From Zygnema cylindricum (taxonomy: Eukaryota > Streptophyta > Zygnematophyceae > Zygnematales > Zygnemataceae): a stretch of DNA of 11,431 bases. Below the pieces are notes generated by a model that was not told the DNA's origin, ran no database searches, and saw only the letters and a program-made list of their open reading frames with translations. The translations under genes were made by a program, and so were the position numbers. Shown one piece after another: positions 1-6,879 of this stretch (the stretch's first letter is position 1; each line of letters opens with the position of its first letter). The stretch is from assembly GCA_037447655.1 (NCBI GenBank), contig JBBHKE010002089.1:126001-137431 (forward strand). Reading direction: 5' to 3'.

Positions 1-472
1 GTTGGCTGATCAGAAAGTTAAGGAGTATGTATACAAAGGGGGAAATATGTTGGATTTTTGCAATGAGCTTGCTACACTCTTCATGGAGCTAGAGAGTGCG
101 GGAAAAGATTTTAGTGAAAAAGAAAAGGTTAACTGTTTACTGATGAAGTTACCTGATGAGTTCGTGAACATAGTTTACCGTGTGCAGGACTTGCCTGACT
201 CAAGGTGGATATGGAACTCAGTGGTAGGGATGATTCTCGTTCAAGAGAATACAATTGAGATCCGAAGGGGAGGAAAGAGTGGCCAAGCCTTGGCAATAGC
301 AACTGATTAGAGGAACAGAGATTCCCGAAAACCGGTCAGAAACTATGGGGGTAGGGAGCAGAAAAAACAGGCCGACGAGTTCGAACAAAGGGCTCCCAAA
401 GGTTTATGTCATTTTTGTAAGAAACCAAGGCACTATATGGCAGAGTGCACTAAGCTAACCGAGCTTCGGTAA
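1..472 (+). pseudogene. gag: Gag remnant of element 1 (UBN2-type capsid region plus zinc knuckle)
   Basis: This is the C-terminal two thirds of a copia Gag, the structural protein of the virus-like particle. Frame 2 is open from base 2 to a TAG at 308-310. The segment is of UBN2 Gag type, shown by residues such as NCLLMKLPDEF and by a short helical, charged region before it. The same frame then continues after the stop through a basic linker to a zinc knuckle at 407-448. The knuckle reads CHFCKKPRHYMAEC, a perfect CX2CX4HX4C that binds the RNA genome, although the usual Gly before His is Arg. Frame 2 ends at TAA 470-472, at a run of nine A (471-479), where one extra base relative to element 2 moves the frame. 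The TAG at 308 is also present in element 2. The start of gag lies outside the window. Confidence 0.9.
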
Positions 473-479
473 AAAAAAA

Positions 480-1016
480 GGGCAGACCGGTGGTACCCCG
501 AGAGGAAAGAAAAAGGCCCTTGTCACACAGGTACTTGAGGCGGAATCCGAGGACGAGGACGATGAGCGCCTTTTGGATGAGGAGTTGGAGGCGAAAAACG
601 AGGTCAAAATTCCACGAAGGCAGAAATGTGTTTACGGTGGATTGAAAAGTGAAGCAGGCTGGATTGTAGATTCAGGTGCCTCCATGCACATGTGTAAGGA
701 TAGACACCTGTTCACTAAGATAAGAAAGATTCCCACCGTAGAGATAGAGTACGGGGATGGGAGGATAGTCACCACTACTCTTGTAGGATCGGTAGATCTA
801 AAAGTGTTAGTAGAAGGAAAGACATCCATATTAACATTCTCCGATGTATTGTTTATTCCGGAGCTGAACAAAAATCTTATCTCTACATCAGTATTAGATG
901 ATAAGGGTTTTTTTACTAGCACTAGGGAAGGAGTCTTTACTGCTAGTTTTGAGGATGATGTCTATTTCATTGCTGAGAAAGGTAGCCATGGGATGTTTAG
1001 GCTGATCTTAAGTAAT
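480..1016 (+). pseudogene. pol: Pol, aspartic protease domain of element 1
   Basis: This is the copia-type protease that would cut the Gag-Pol polyprotein inside the particle. Frame 3 opens at 480 after the A9 run. It begins with an acidic Glu/Asp-rich linker (about 535-600) and then reaches the catalytic motif DSGAS at 669-683, preceded by WIV. Downstream are the family's usual segments with FSDVLFIPELNKNLIS around 835-890. The domain itself has no stop, so it is the best preserved part of the element. The first ATG in this frame (573) is not a true start, because the protein is expected as part of a Gag-Pol fusion. The catalytic Asp (669-671) is present. Confidence 0.93.
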
Positions 1017-1910
1017 GAAAAGAAGAAACTTTATTATGCTGGTGTTCATGATATTATGATGTGGCATAAGAGGCTTGGGCATGTGAATCTAGATAAGTTA
1101 AGAGAGATGAAAAAGATGGGAGTGGTGGAAGGGATTCAGTTCAGTGAAAGTGATGATATAAGTGATTGTAGTGGATGTGCTCAAGGTAAAGCACACAGAT
1201 TACCCTTTCCTAAGTCAGCCACCTATAAGGGAGAAAAAATTCTAGATCTAGTACACACAGATATTTGGGGACCGGCTAAAGTGCCCTCACCGGGGGGGAA
1301 GAGATTTATGATGACTATAACTGATGATTGGTCTCGGTATTCGCGGGTGTATTTTTTGAAAAACAAGTCAGAAGCTTAGGATTGCTTTAGACAATATAAA
1401 GCGTGGAGCCAAAAACTCCATGAAACTCCAATCAAGAGAGTAAGGAGTGACAATGGTGGAGAGTATACTTCTAACTAGTTTGAGGATTTTCTGAGGGAAG
1501 ATGGGGTCCAACACCAAAAGACAGTTCCAGAAAATCCGGAACAGAATGGGGTAGCTGAAAGGTAAAATAGAACACTAAGTGATAGTGCTAGAAGTATGTT
1601 GTCAGATAAAAAGATAGGAAAAAGGTTTTGGGCAGAAGCAATGAACTGTGCTAATTACCTCAAAAATAGAGTTCTTACTTCAGTTATATAAGATCAAACA
1701 CCTTATGAGAGATGGACAAGCCAGAAACCAGACATATCTCACTTAAAGGTTTTCGGTAGTCAAGTATTCAGTCTAGATACAGATCGGTCTAATTGGAAGC
1801 TAGATCTTAAATGAAACCGGGATACTTATTAGGATATGATGAAGATGTTAAAGGATTTAGAGTTTATGATCTTAAAAGGGAAGATATAATCTTAGTAAAA
1901 CATCTAGTAG
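1017..1910 (+). pseudogene. pol: Pol, GAG-pre-integrase and integrase domains of element 1
   Basis: This is the DDE integrase that joins element cDNA to host DNA in the nucleus. The N-terminal HHCC zinc site is complete: His at 1065 and 1080 (WHKRLGH) and Cys at 1167 and 1176 (CSGC). The catalytic triad is also present: Asp 1260 (HTDIWGP), Asp 1449 (SDNGGEY) and Glu 1557 (QNGVAER). Thirty-five residues separate the last two, a DD35E arrangement. The C-terminal part carries the copia GYD...KGFRVYD segment at 1830-1875. The gene is broken by stops at 1377 (TAG), 1476 (TAG), 1563 (TAA), 1689 (TAA) and 1812 (TGA). A one-base deletion near 1811 moves reading from frame 3 to frame 2. None of these stops is shared with element 2. 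Confidence 0.93.
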
Positions 1911-2278
1911 TTATGGATGAAGGAAAGTCTGTGGATCCCTTTAAATATACGAAGTCAGTAAAAATCAGATTTGAGTCAGAAAATTCAGATGACTTTGAGC
2001 TTCCTAACTATCCAGGTTTTAGAGACGATGACATTCTTGCAGGTACAAATCACACCGAAAAGGACTCGGCTGTGGAAACCCCAGTGACAACTCTACTCGA
2101 AGCGGAAGACGTGGTGGAAATTGATTCGGAATCAACGGATAGGGGAGAAGCCGAGTTTGTTCGAAAGAATCCACGAGAACCATCTATTCCGGCCTCAGAT
2201 TTTGAGGGGGGAAGGAGAAGTAGCAAAAGACTGCAAGAAAAACAGGTTAATAACAAGGTAACTAAACTATCTCATCAA
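1911..2278 (+). pseudogene. pol: Pol linker between integrase and reverse transcriptase, element 1
   Basis: This frame-2 stretch joins integrase to RT. It is rich in Asp, Glu, Ser and Thr and poor in hydrophobic residues, as this linker usually is in copia Pol. It ends in a basic patch (GGRRSSKRLQEK, about 2202-2240), which resembles the basic, possibly nuclear-targeting segment often found at the end of copia-family integrases. That role is an inference from position and charge only. There is no stop inside. The equivalent region of element 2 is at about 9594-9934. Confidence 0.8.
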
Positions 2279-3130
2279 GATGAACCTCAAACTTATGGAG
2301 AGGCGATGACTTGTCCAGAAAGAAACCGGTGGAAGACAGCCATCAATGAGGAGATGGCTTCAATCATGGCAGCCGATACTTGGGAGCTGGTGGACTGTCC
2401 ACCTAACCGGAAACCAATCGGTTGTAAGTGGGTTTTCAAACTAAAACTGAACCCAGATAACACAATCGAGCGCTACAAGGCCAGATTAGTGGCAAAGGGA
2501 TTTACACAAAAGGAAGGAATTGACTACGAGGAAACCTTTGCCCCGGTGGTCAGATTCCCTCCGTCCGCATACTTCTCAGTTTAGCAGCAGCGGAAGACAT
2601 GGAAGTGCATCAGATGGACATCAAGAAAGCCTTTTTGCATGGAGAATTGGAAGAGGAGATCTTCATGCGACAACCCGAATGATTTGTGGAGGAAGGAGAG
2701 GAGAGTAAGGTATGCAGGCTGATTAAAACTCTTTATGGTTTGAAACAGGCGCCTCGACGATGGAATAACAAGCTTGATGTGTTTCTTACCGGTCTGGGAT
2801 ATATTCGAATCAGCTCAGATCACTCAATCTATATTTTCGAAGATGAGGAAGGTTTTTTATTTATTGCAATTTATGTTGATGATTTGCTTGTTTTAAGTAA
2901 ATCAATAGAAAAAATTAATTAATTGAAAACCGATCTTAAACGGAGATTTGAAATGAAAGATATGGGAGAAGCAAAATATATTTTGGGAATTCAAGTAGAG
3001 AGAGACCGAAAAAGGAAAATTATAAGACTCACTCAAAAGGAAGCAATAGGGAACATGCTTGAAAAATTTCAATTGGATAAAGCTAATAGTTGTACAACTC
3101 CAATGGAGTTTAAGAAGGGAAGTGAGGAAG
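2279..3130 (+). pseudogene. pol: Pol, reverse transcriptase domain of element 1 (RVT_2 type)
   Basis: This is the copia-family reverse transcriptase that copies element RNA to cDNA. Recognisable blocks are KARLVAKGFTQ (about 2477-2510), FAPVVR (about 2537-2555), motif A QMDIKKAFLHG with its catalytic Asp at 2617, LYGLKQAPRRW (about 2731-2763) and the catalytic YVDD box at 2872-2883. All three catalytic Asp residues are intact. A one-base deletion near 2558, judged against element 2, moves reading from frame 2 to frame 1. Stops at 2680 (TGA, where element 2 has Gly) and 2920 (TAA, where element 2 has Lys) break it further. Confidence 0.94.
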
Positions 3131-3858
3131 AAGGAGTCATAGTCTTAGACGAGGAATTATTTCCTGAAGAATAGAAGTTCATGCAGACTATTCTTTACAG
3201 GCAAGTAGTGGGAAATCTAATCTATTTTATGAATTGTACCCGGCCGGATTTAGCTGCAGCAGTAGGAGTGCTGAGTAGAAGTCTAAATGCTCCCACTAAG
3301 AAGGATTGGGAGGCAGCTAAGAGAGTCCTTAGATATTTGATAGGAACTAGGGATATATGGTTGCATTTGGGTGGGGAGAATACAGACATCACTACTTGGA
3401 GTGATGCCAGTTATGGTGATGCTCCGATGAGGAGATGCACTTCTGGATATGTATTATATGTGGGTGATGGGGCTTGCTGTTGGAGTAGCAAACAGCAAAG
3501 AGTTATTGCTCAATCCACCATGGAGGCTGAGTATATGGCCTCTTGCTCGGCTGTAAAATAATTGATGTGGGTCAAGTCTTTGATTGATGAGCTTGGTCAC
3601 CTTAAGAGTGGTGTGCAGAAAAGTTTTTATGATAATCAGGCAGCAATTGCTATTTCTGCCAATCCTAAACATCATTTTAAAGCCAAACACATGGACATCA
3701 GACTCAGCTTTGTTAGAGAGAAAGTAGAAAACAAAATAATCAGTTTAGAGTACAGACCAGATAGTGAGATGGTAGCAGATATGATGACCAAACCTGTGCC
3801 TTCCCCTAAGCTATTTTTTTGCAGGGAGAAGTGTGGTCTGAAATTAAAGATTGACTAG
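3131..3858 (+). pseudogene. pol: Pol, RT C-terminal connection and RNase H domain of element 1
   Basis: Frame 1 continues through the connection (RQVVGNLIYFMNCTRPDLAA, about 3199-3258) into a copia-type RNase H, which removes the RNA strand of the hybrid. Active-site candidates are Asp at 3403 (WSDASY), Glu at 3523 (MEAEY) and Asp at 3631 (YDNQAA), with KHMDIR following at about 3688. The C-terminus has the family signature MVADMMTKPVP (about 3769-3801), and the frame ends at TAG 3856-3858, three bases before the polypurine tract. Two extra stops break it: TAG 3172 and TAA 3559, where element 2 has Gln and Glu. The final stop is probably the natural end of Gag-Pol. Confidence 0.93.
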
Positions 3859-3860
3859 AA

Positions 3861-3871
3861 AATAAGGGGAG
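3861..3871 (+). other. Polypurine tract (PPT) of element 1
   Basis: AATAAGGGGAG lies directly against the TG that starts the 3' LTR and just after the end of pol. This is the standard place for the purine-rich primer of plus-strand cDNA synthesis. The same 11 bases occur once more at 7306-7316 in the leader of element 2. Confidence 0.85.
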
Positions 3872-4066
3872 TGTAGAAACTAATGGTTTTATTAGTATTT
3901 TCTAGGTCTGAAAAGAAATATAGAAGTCGAGGCAGTCTATCTCTAACTTCTCTCTCCAACTCTCAAACTTGTCGCAGTCACTGAGAAATTGGAGAGGAAG
4001 CTAGAGCCATGACTACCTTGGCTATCCTGAGGTTTACGGGAATTTTATGTTACGGTTTATTTATTT

Positions 4067-4072
4067 AATAAA
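4067..4072 (+). promoter_or_regulatory. Possible poly(A) signal in LTR of element 1
   Basis: AATAAA occurs within an AT-rich stretch about 195 bases into the LTR. It is the only canonical hexamer I noticed in this LTR. It is not conserved in the aligned part of element 2's LTR, where a TTTTGGTA...TACCAAAA palindrome occurs instead. It also lies upstream of the CCAAT element, which is the wrong order for a simple U3-R-U5 layout, so its role is uncertain. Confidence 0.25.
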
Positions 4073-4082
4073 AGGTATGTGC

Positions 4083-4162
4083 CGGCGGCAGGATTTGATC
4101 CTTGTACCTACCGGCCGGCAGACAGGGACTAGCCGGTAGCCTTAGCCGTTACGTCTAGCAGT
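4083..4162 (-). other. Antisense tRNA-like module in LTR of element 1
   Basis: On the minus strand this stretch reads like a degenerate tRNA gene. There is an A-box-like segment CGGCTAAGGCT (4138-4148) and, about 36 bases further, a B-box-like segment GGATCAAATCC (4091-4101) that fits the Pol III consensus GWTCRANNC. The T-arm stem is only partly paired and the anticodon part is not recognisable, so this is not a functional tRNA. It may be a remnant of a tRNA or of a tRNA-derived SINE fixed in the LTR. The same module is present in the other LTR copies. Confidence 0.65.
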
Positions 4163-4304
4163 AGTGTTACATAGCATATAGTTTGATATTTATTTAAATA
4201 CGTATACGTGCGATAAATCATTTAACTGGTATGAATTACGGGATACATAGATCCAGTAATATGTAATGTACGGATTACGATACGGACACAAATCAGTACC
4301 GCGC

Positions 4305-4328
4305 ATTTGTTTCGTAAATGAAACAAAT
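4305..4328. repeat. Perfect 9-bp inverted repeat in LTR of element 1
   Basis: ATTTGTTTC and GAAACAAAT flank a six-base loop (GTAAAT), and each arm is bordered by a CGCGC tract. An 8-bp version persists in element 2's LTR at 6611-6634 (ATTTGTTT / AAACAAAT), and an eroded one in copy B near 5948-5976. It could be a regulatory palindrome or an RNA hairpin. No function can be assigned from the sequence. Confidence 0.6.
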
Positions 4329-4544
4329 ACCGCGCATGTATTTATTACGGCTACGATTGAAGCCGAATTTAATCGGACGGCCGAGATTAGCGCCGAGATC
4401 GCGGAGGAAGATTTCGGCGGTTTGTGGCCATCGCCACATCGGATGACGCGTGGCGAAATTCCGTCGGATTGTGGAATCTCCGGAGATCATGGCATCGAAT
4501 CCGGATTTGACATGTGTCGACATTTTGGCCATGTCGTACAATGT

Positions 4545-4585
4545 CCGTACATAAAGTTCACCGGCATATGTACTTTTGCGTACGG
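4545..4585. repeat. LTR hairpin, copy in element 1
   Basis: CCGTAC (4545-4550) pairs with GTACGG (4580-4585), and AAAGT (4553-4557) with ACTTT (4572-4576), around a CACCGG-containing loop. The corresponding positions of element 2's LTR and of copies A and B also form stems, with different bases. It lies just downstream of the best conserved LTR block and upstream of the CCAAT box. Confidence 0.65.
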
Positions 4586-4597
4586 AACTCAATTCTG

Positions 4598-4602
4598 ATT
4601 GG
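4598..4602 (-). promoter_or_regulatory. Conserved inverted CCAAT box in LTR of element 1
   Basis: CTGATTGGT contains ATTGG, the complement of a CCAAT box. The motif is retained at the equivalent position in all four LTR copies: here, 6880-6884 in element 2, 5038-5042 in A and 5676-5680 in B. This fits a binding site for an NF-Y-like factor in the LTR promoter region, but the start of transcription cannot be placed. Confidence 0.5.
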
Positions 4603-5057
4603 TTCCGTACATCAGTAGATAGAGTTTATGAGAGAGATAGGACTTAGAAAAATTAGAAGATAGGACCCTCTCTCCCAGAGAGCTTCTGTACAAAAGGTCA
4701 ACTTTGACCCTCCATAACTTACTGCTCAGGGGAGCAAATTCAGAGATTATTTTTGCTATCGACTCAGGGGAGTCTTGCCTTCACAGGGGTGAAGTTGGTC
4801 AGAGTTTTTGTCTGCCAAGGTGGCACTTATTTTTGCTTAAACACAAAGGGGTCAGGATTATCCTAGAGGCTTCTTGGAAGCTGTCCACTCTGAGGACTTA
4901 TGGAGGTCTCAGAGTTACAGTAAGTTATGGCTGGTCAAAGATGACATTTATAGTTACAAGCTCTCTTAGAGAGAGATACCTAAATATTTCTAAGTCTTGG
5001 TCTGCCTACTCACGACTACCTACTTCTAAACCCTAGTCCAATAGGAACACTATAAAG

Positions 5058-5092
5058 TACAAGAAGGTACAATGGGCGATGTACTTATTGTA
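5058..5092. repeat. LTR hairpin, copy in A
   Basis: TACAAGAAGGTACA (5058-5071) and TGTACTTATTGTA (5080-5092) form a stem of about 13 pairs with a small bulge or mismatch, around the eight-base loop ATGGGCGA. It is equivalent to 4545-4585 and 6828-6866. Confidence 0.6.
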
Positions 5093-5393
5093 GGACCATT
5101 GTACGACAAGGTCTAAAAGGTGACACCTGTCAAATTGGAAGCCATGGTTCCTCCTCCCATCTTCTCCGTTTTAAAATAATGTGGCGCCAGGTGGCACCGT
5201 GTGACGCTATCTCCGTATGCCGCCAAAAGCTCACTTCGTGTGGCGGCTATAATGTCGGCCGTCCGATCAAAACATATTTTACACGGTTCAGATTCGCGTA
5301 CATGTAGGAATTGTTCCTTTTGGTTAGTCCGTTGTTAAATAGCTATTGCGTTAATGTTTATATATTTTTGAAACCCGTCACGTGTATCGTTTC

Positions 5394-5466
5394 GTAGTGC
5401 CTTAATGGTTAAGGCGTTAAGCTATAGAGAATCTAGAGGTCCCAGGTTTATTTCTAGACTTAGGCA
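5394..5466 (+). other. tRNA-like module of LTR copy A
   Basis: Because A is inverted, its tRNA-like module lies on the plus strand. The A box TGGTTAAGGCG at 5406-5416 fits the consensus TRGYNNARNNG exactly. About 30 bases later, GGTTTATTTCT (5446-5456) occupies the B-box place in a degenerate form, preceded by AGAGGTCCCA, which looks like the junction of a variable loop and a T-arm. It is the clearest A box of the four copies. Confidence 0.65.
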
Positions 5467-6120
5467 TCATTTTAGTAAAATACCCTTTACTTCAAAATCT
5501 GCCACTTTCTAAATATGGCGGCAGCCATGGCGCCCCTTTGATCCTCACTCTCTTCCTTTAAAGCAAAACTAAAATAGGGAAGTGAACTATTAATTACATC
5601 TTTTCAACAGGTCCTATTTGCTAATTCTTTCTAAGTCCTATCTCTCTCTAAAACTCTATCTATTGACGTACGGCACCAATCACAATACTGTGTCGTACAG
5701 AAAGGTACAGGTGCCTATATACTTTATGTCTAGACATTGTATGACATCGCCAAAAAGTCTACACAGGTCATATTTAGACTCGTTCTTGTTACTTCGAGAG
5801 ATGTCCCAATCCAATGTGGTTGTGCCACGTGTGAGTCAATGTGGCGGTGACCGCAAACCGCCAAAATCCTATTCCGGGATCTCGGCATCCTTGGCAATCG
5901 TCCGATCAAAACTGGGTTTTAATCGTAGCTGTTATAAATACTTGCGCGAAATTTTTTTGCTGTCGAAACAAAATGCGTAGTATTCGTTTCGAATTGTACT
6001 GTACAACGTACTTTACAAAATTGAATGTATCCATGAAGTACATAGTTGTCCTTAAATGAATTAGTTCAATTCTAACTATTTTAATATTTGTCAAAGCCTA
6101 TATATCTCAGCACCGATCAT

Positions 6121-6175
6121 AGACTTATAAGATAAAGCTAACCGCTACTGGCTAATTTGACGAATGGCAGGTATT
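6121..6175 (+). other. tRNA-like module of LTR copy B, cut by element 2
   Basis: AGACTTATAAGATAAAGCTAACCGCTACTGGC... matches the complement of element 2's own module (AGACTAATAGGATAGAGC...). The match runs up to GGCAGGTATT and then stops, immediately before the B-box position. Element 2's LTR starts at 6176. Confidence 0.65.
6171..6175. other. Candidate target-site duplication of element 2 (left copy)
   Basis: GTATT directly precedes the TG of element 2's 5' LTR. Copia elements usually duplicate five bases of target. The partner copy cannot be seen because the 3' end of element 2 is not in the window. Confidence 0.4.
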
Positions 6176-6358
6176 TGTAAAATTTATAGTTATTTTTAGT
6201 ATTTTGTAGGTCTAAAATAAATGCTAAAAAAAAGGCAAGGCAAGTTTGCCTCTGACTCCTCTCTTCATCCCCCACACTCATCGCTATCACTGAAGGTTGA
6301 AGAGGAAGCCAGAGCCATGGTTGCCTGCTCCGCTTAGAGATAGAGAGACAGGTGGAAG

Positions 6359-6380
6359 ATTTTGGTAGATTTACCAAAAT
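6359..6380. repeat. Perfect 9-bp inverted repeat in LTR of element 2
   Basis: ATTTTGGTA and TACCAAAAT flank GATT. It is located where element 1's LTR has AATAAA, next to the T-arm end of the tRNA-like module. It is not seen in the other copies, so it may be chance in AT-rich DNA. Confidence 0.4.
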
Positions 6381-6386
6381 ATATTT

Positions 6387-6463
6387 GACGGACCCAGGAT
6401 TTGATCCTAGTACCTGCTGTCTGTCAAGTCTAGCCGTAGCCGGTAGCTCTATCCTATTAGTCT
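6387..6463 (-). other. Antisense tRNA-like module in LTR of element 2
   Basis: On the minus strand the T-arm is well formed: CTAGG, a seven-base loop ATCAAAT, and CCTGG (6394-6410), with B box GGATCAAATCC at 6397-6407. The A-box region (TAGGATAGAGC, near 6446-6456) is weaker than in copy A. No clear anticodon arm can be drawn, so it is not a working tRNA gene. Confidence 0.65.
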
Positions 6464-6827
6464 AAAATCGGTGCTAGTACATATGGGGTTTCATAATTAC
6501 TTAAACAGTTTTACGTACACAAGTTCGTTTTACGGCGTGAACAGTTTTTCAAGCATATACACAGTTTTGTATAGTATGGCGTGAGGTACCCCGCGAAATG
6601 AATATCGCGCATTTGTTTCGAACGCAAAACAAATACCAAATTGTCGATCTAGATCGAACGGCCGTGATAGATGTTAAGATCGCGGAATGGACGCTTTGGT
6701 GGTTTTCGGTCATCGCCACATAATATATCACGTGACACAATCACATTAGCCAGCGGCATCTCCGGAGAATAGGCAAACAAATCCGACTATGGAAGGCGTC
6801 GACATTTTGGCCATGTTGTACAATGGC

Positions 6828-6866
6828 CATACAAAAAGTACATCGGCACCTGTACTTTTTTGTATG
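6828..6866. repeat. LTR hairpin, copy in element 2
   Basis: CATACAAAAAGTACA (6828-6842) and TGTACTTTTTTGTATG (6851-6866) form an almost perfect 15-bp stem with one bulged T, around the loop TCGGCACC. It is the strongest version of this hairpin in the window. Confidence 0.7.
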
Positions 6867-6879
6867 ACAAAGTAATCTG

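Larger units (their letters stand above)
1..4919 (+). mobile_element. Copia-type LTR retrotransposon, element 1 (5' end outside window, decayed)
   Basis: This is a Ty1/copia element with gag, protease, integrase, reverse transcriptase and RNase H in that order, followed by a polypurine tract and a 3' LTR. By comparison with element 2, about 1.5 kb is missing at the left edge of the window: the 5' LTR, the PBS, the leader and the first part of gag. Reading frames move from frame 2 (gag) to 3 (protease and integrase) to 2 (integrase tail and start of RT) to 1 (rest of RT and RNase H). About ten stops interrupt them, so no functional polyprotein can be made. The 3' LTR ends in CA at 4919 and is followed directly by an inverted LTR copy, so the element appears to sit inside another LTR. 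The family assignment is very secure. The exact right end is secure because element 2's LTR ends at the same place, just before its PBS. Confidence 0.95.
3872..4919 (+). repeat. 3' LTR of element 1
   Basis: The 1048-bp repeat starts TGTAGAAAC after the PPT and ends TTACA. It is homologous over its whole length to the LTR at 6176-7200 and, in reverse, to copies A and B. By eye it is more diverged from these than the coding parts of the two elements are from each other. Conserved blocks in order are: AGAGCCATG at about 4003; an antisense tRNA-like module (4083-4162); a GC-rich palindromic block (about 4300-4340); the block GTCGACATTTTGGCCATGT (4517-4535) followed by a hairpin (4545-4585); an inverted CCAAT box (4598-4602); and a GAGAGATAGGACTTAGAAAA block at about 4631. 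Short reading frames on both strands here are not genes. Confidence 0.93.
4920..5598 (-). repeat. Inverted LTR copy A (probably solo LTR or 5' LTR), interrupted by element 1
   Basis: Read on the minus strand, this is the same LTR: it begins TGTAATTAATAG at 5598 and runs leftward through the tRNA-like module, the hairpin and the CCAAT box. At 4920 it stops at a position equivalent to 4722 of element 1's LTR (GTAAGTTATGG matches the complement of CCATAACTTAC). About 197 bases of its 3' end are therefore missing here and should lie left of element 1. The sequence right of 5598 is not a complementary PPT but copy B, so A is a solo LTR or a 5' LTR rather than a 3' LTR. The copy has several small deletions and is diverged. 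Confidence 0.8.
5599..6175 (-). repeat. Inverted LTR copy B, interrupted by A and by element 2
   Basis: On the minus strand this matches the middle of the LTR. The left end (TCTTTTCAACAG) corresponds to about 4697 of element 1's LTR. The copy keeps the TAAGTCCTATCTCTCTC block (5631-5647), CCAAT (5676-5680), the hairpin (about 5695-5730) and the CGATCTCGGC-like and CGTCCGAT blocks. It ends inside the tRNA-like module at 6175, exactly where element 2's LTR begins. Copy A separates it from its 3' part, so B is the oldest layer. A TATAAATA at 5933-5940 is probably chance. Confidence 0.8.

Noticed and set aside
461-490. Programmed ribosomal frameshift at the A9 run between gag and pol of element 1
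   Set aside because: A slippery run with a frame change is tempting, but element 2 has no A run there and reads gag and pol in one frame. The extra base is best seen as a slippage mutation in element 1.
4266-4598. Overlapping open frames on both strands in element 1's LTR (plus 4266-4598, minus 4293-4592)
   Set aside because: They lie in a noncoding LTR. Neither frame is kept in the other LTR copies, which share the DNA sequence but have stops and indels. GC-rich sequence with few stops explains them.
5394-5466. A real tRNA gene in the space between the elements
   Set aside because: The A box is perfect, but the B box is degenerate, acceptor and anticodon stems do not pair, and the block is a part of every LTR copy. 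It is a tRNA-like module, not a tRNA gene.
5933-5940. TATAAATA as an antisense promoter in LTR copy B
   Set aside because: The equivalent in element 1 is TAATAAATA and the stretch is missing in element 2, so it is not conserved. A chance match is likely in AT-rich DNA.
4164-6175. Host gene or unique spacer between the two elements
   Set aside because: The whole stretch can be placed on the family LTR in plus or minus orientation. None of its short frames has recognisable protein features.
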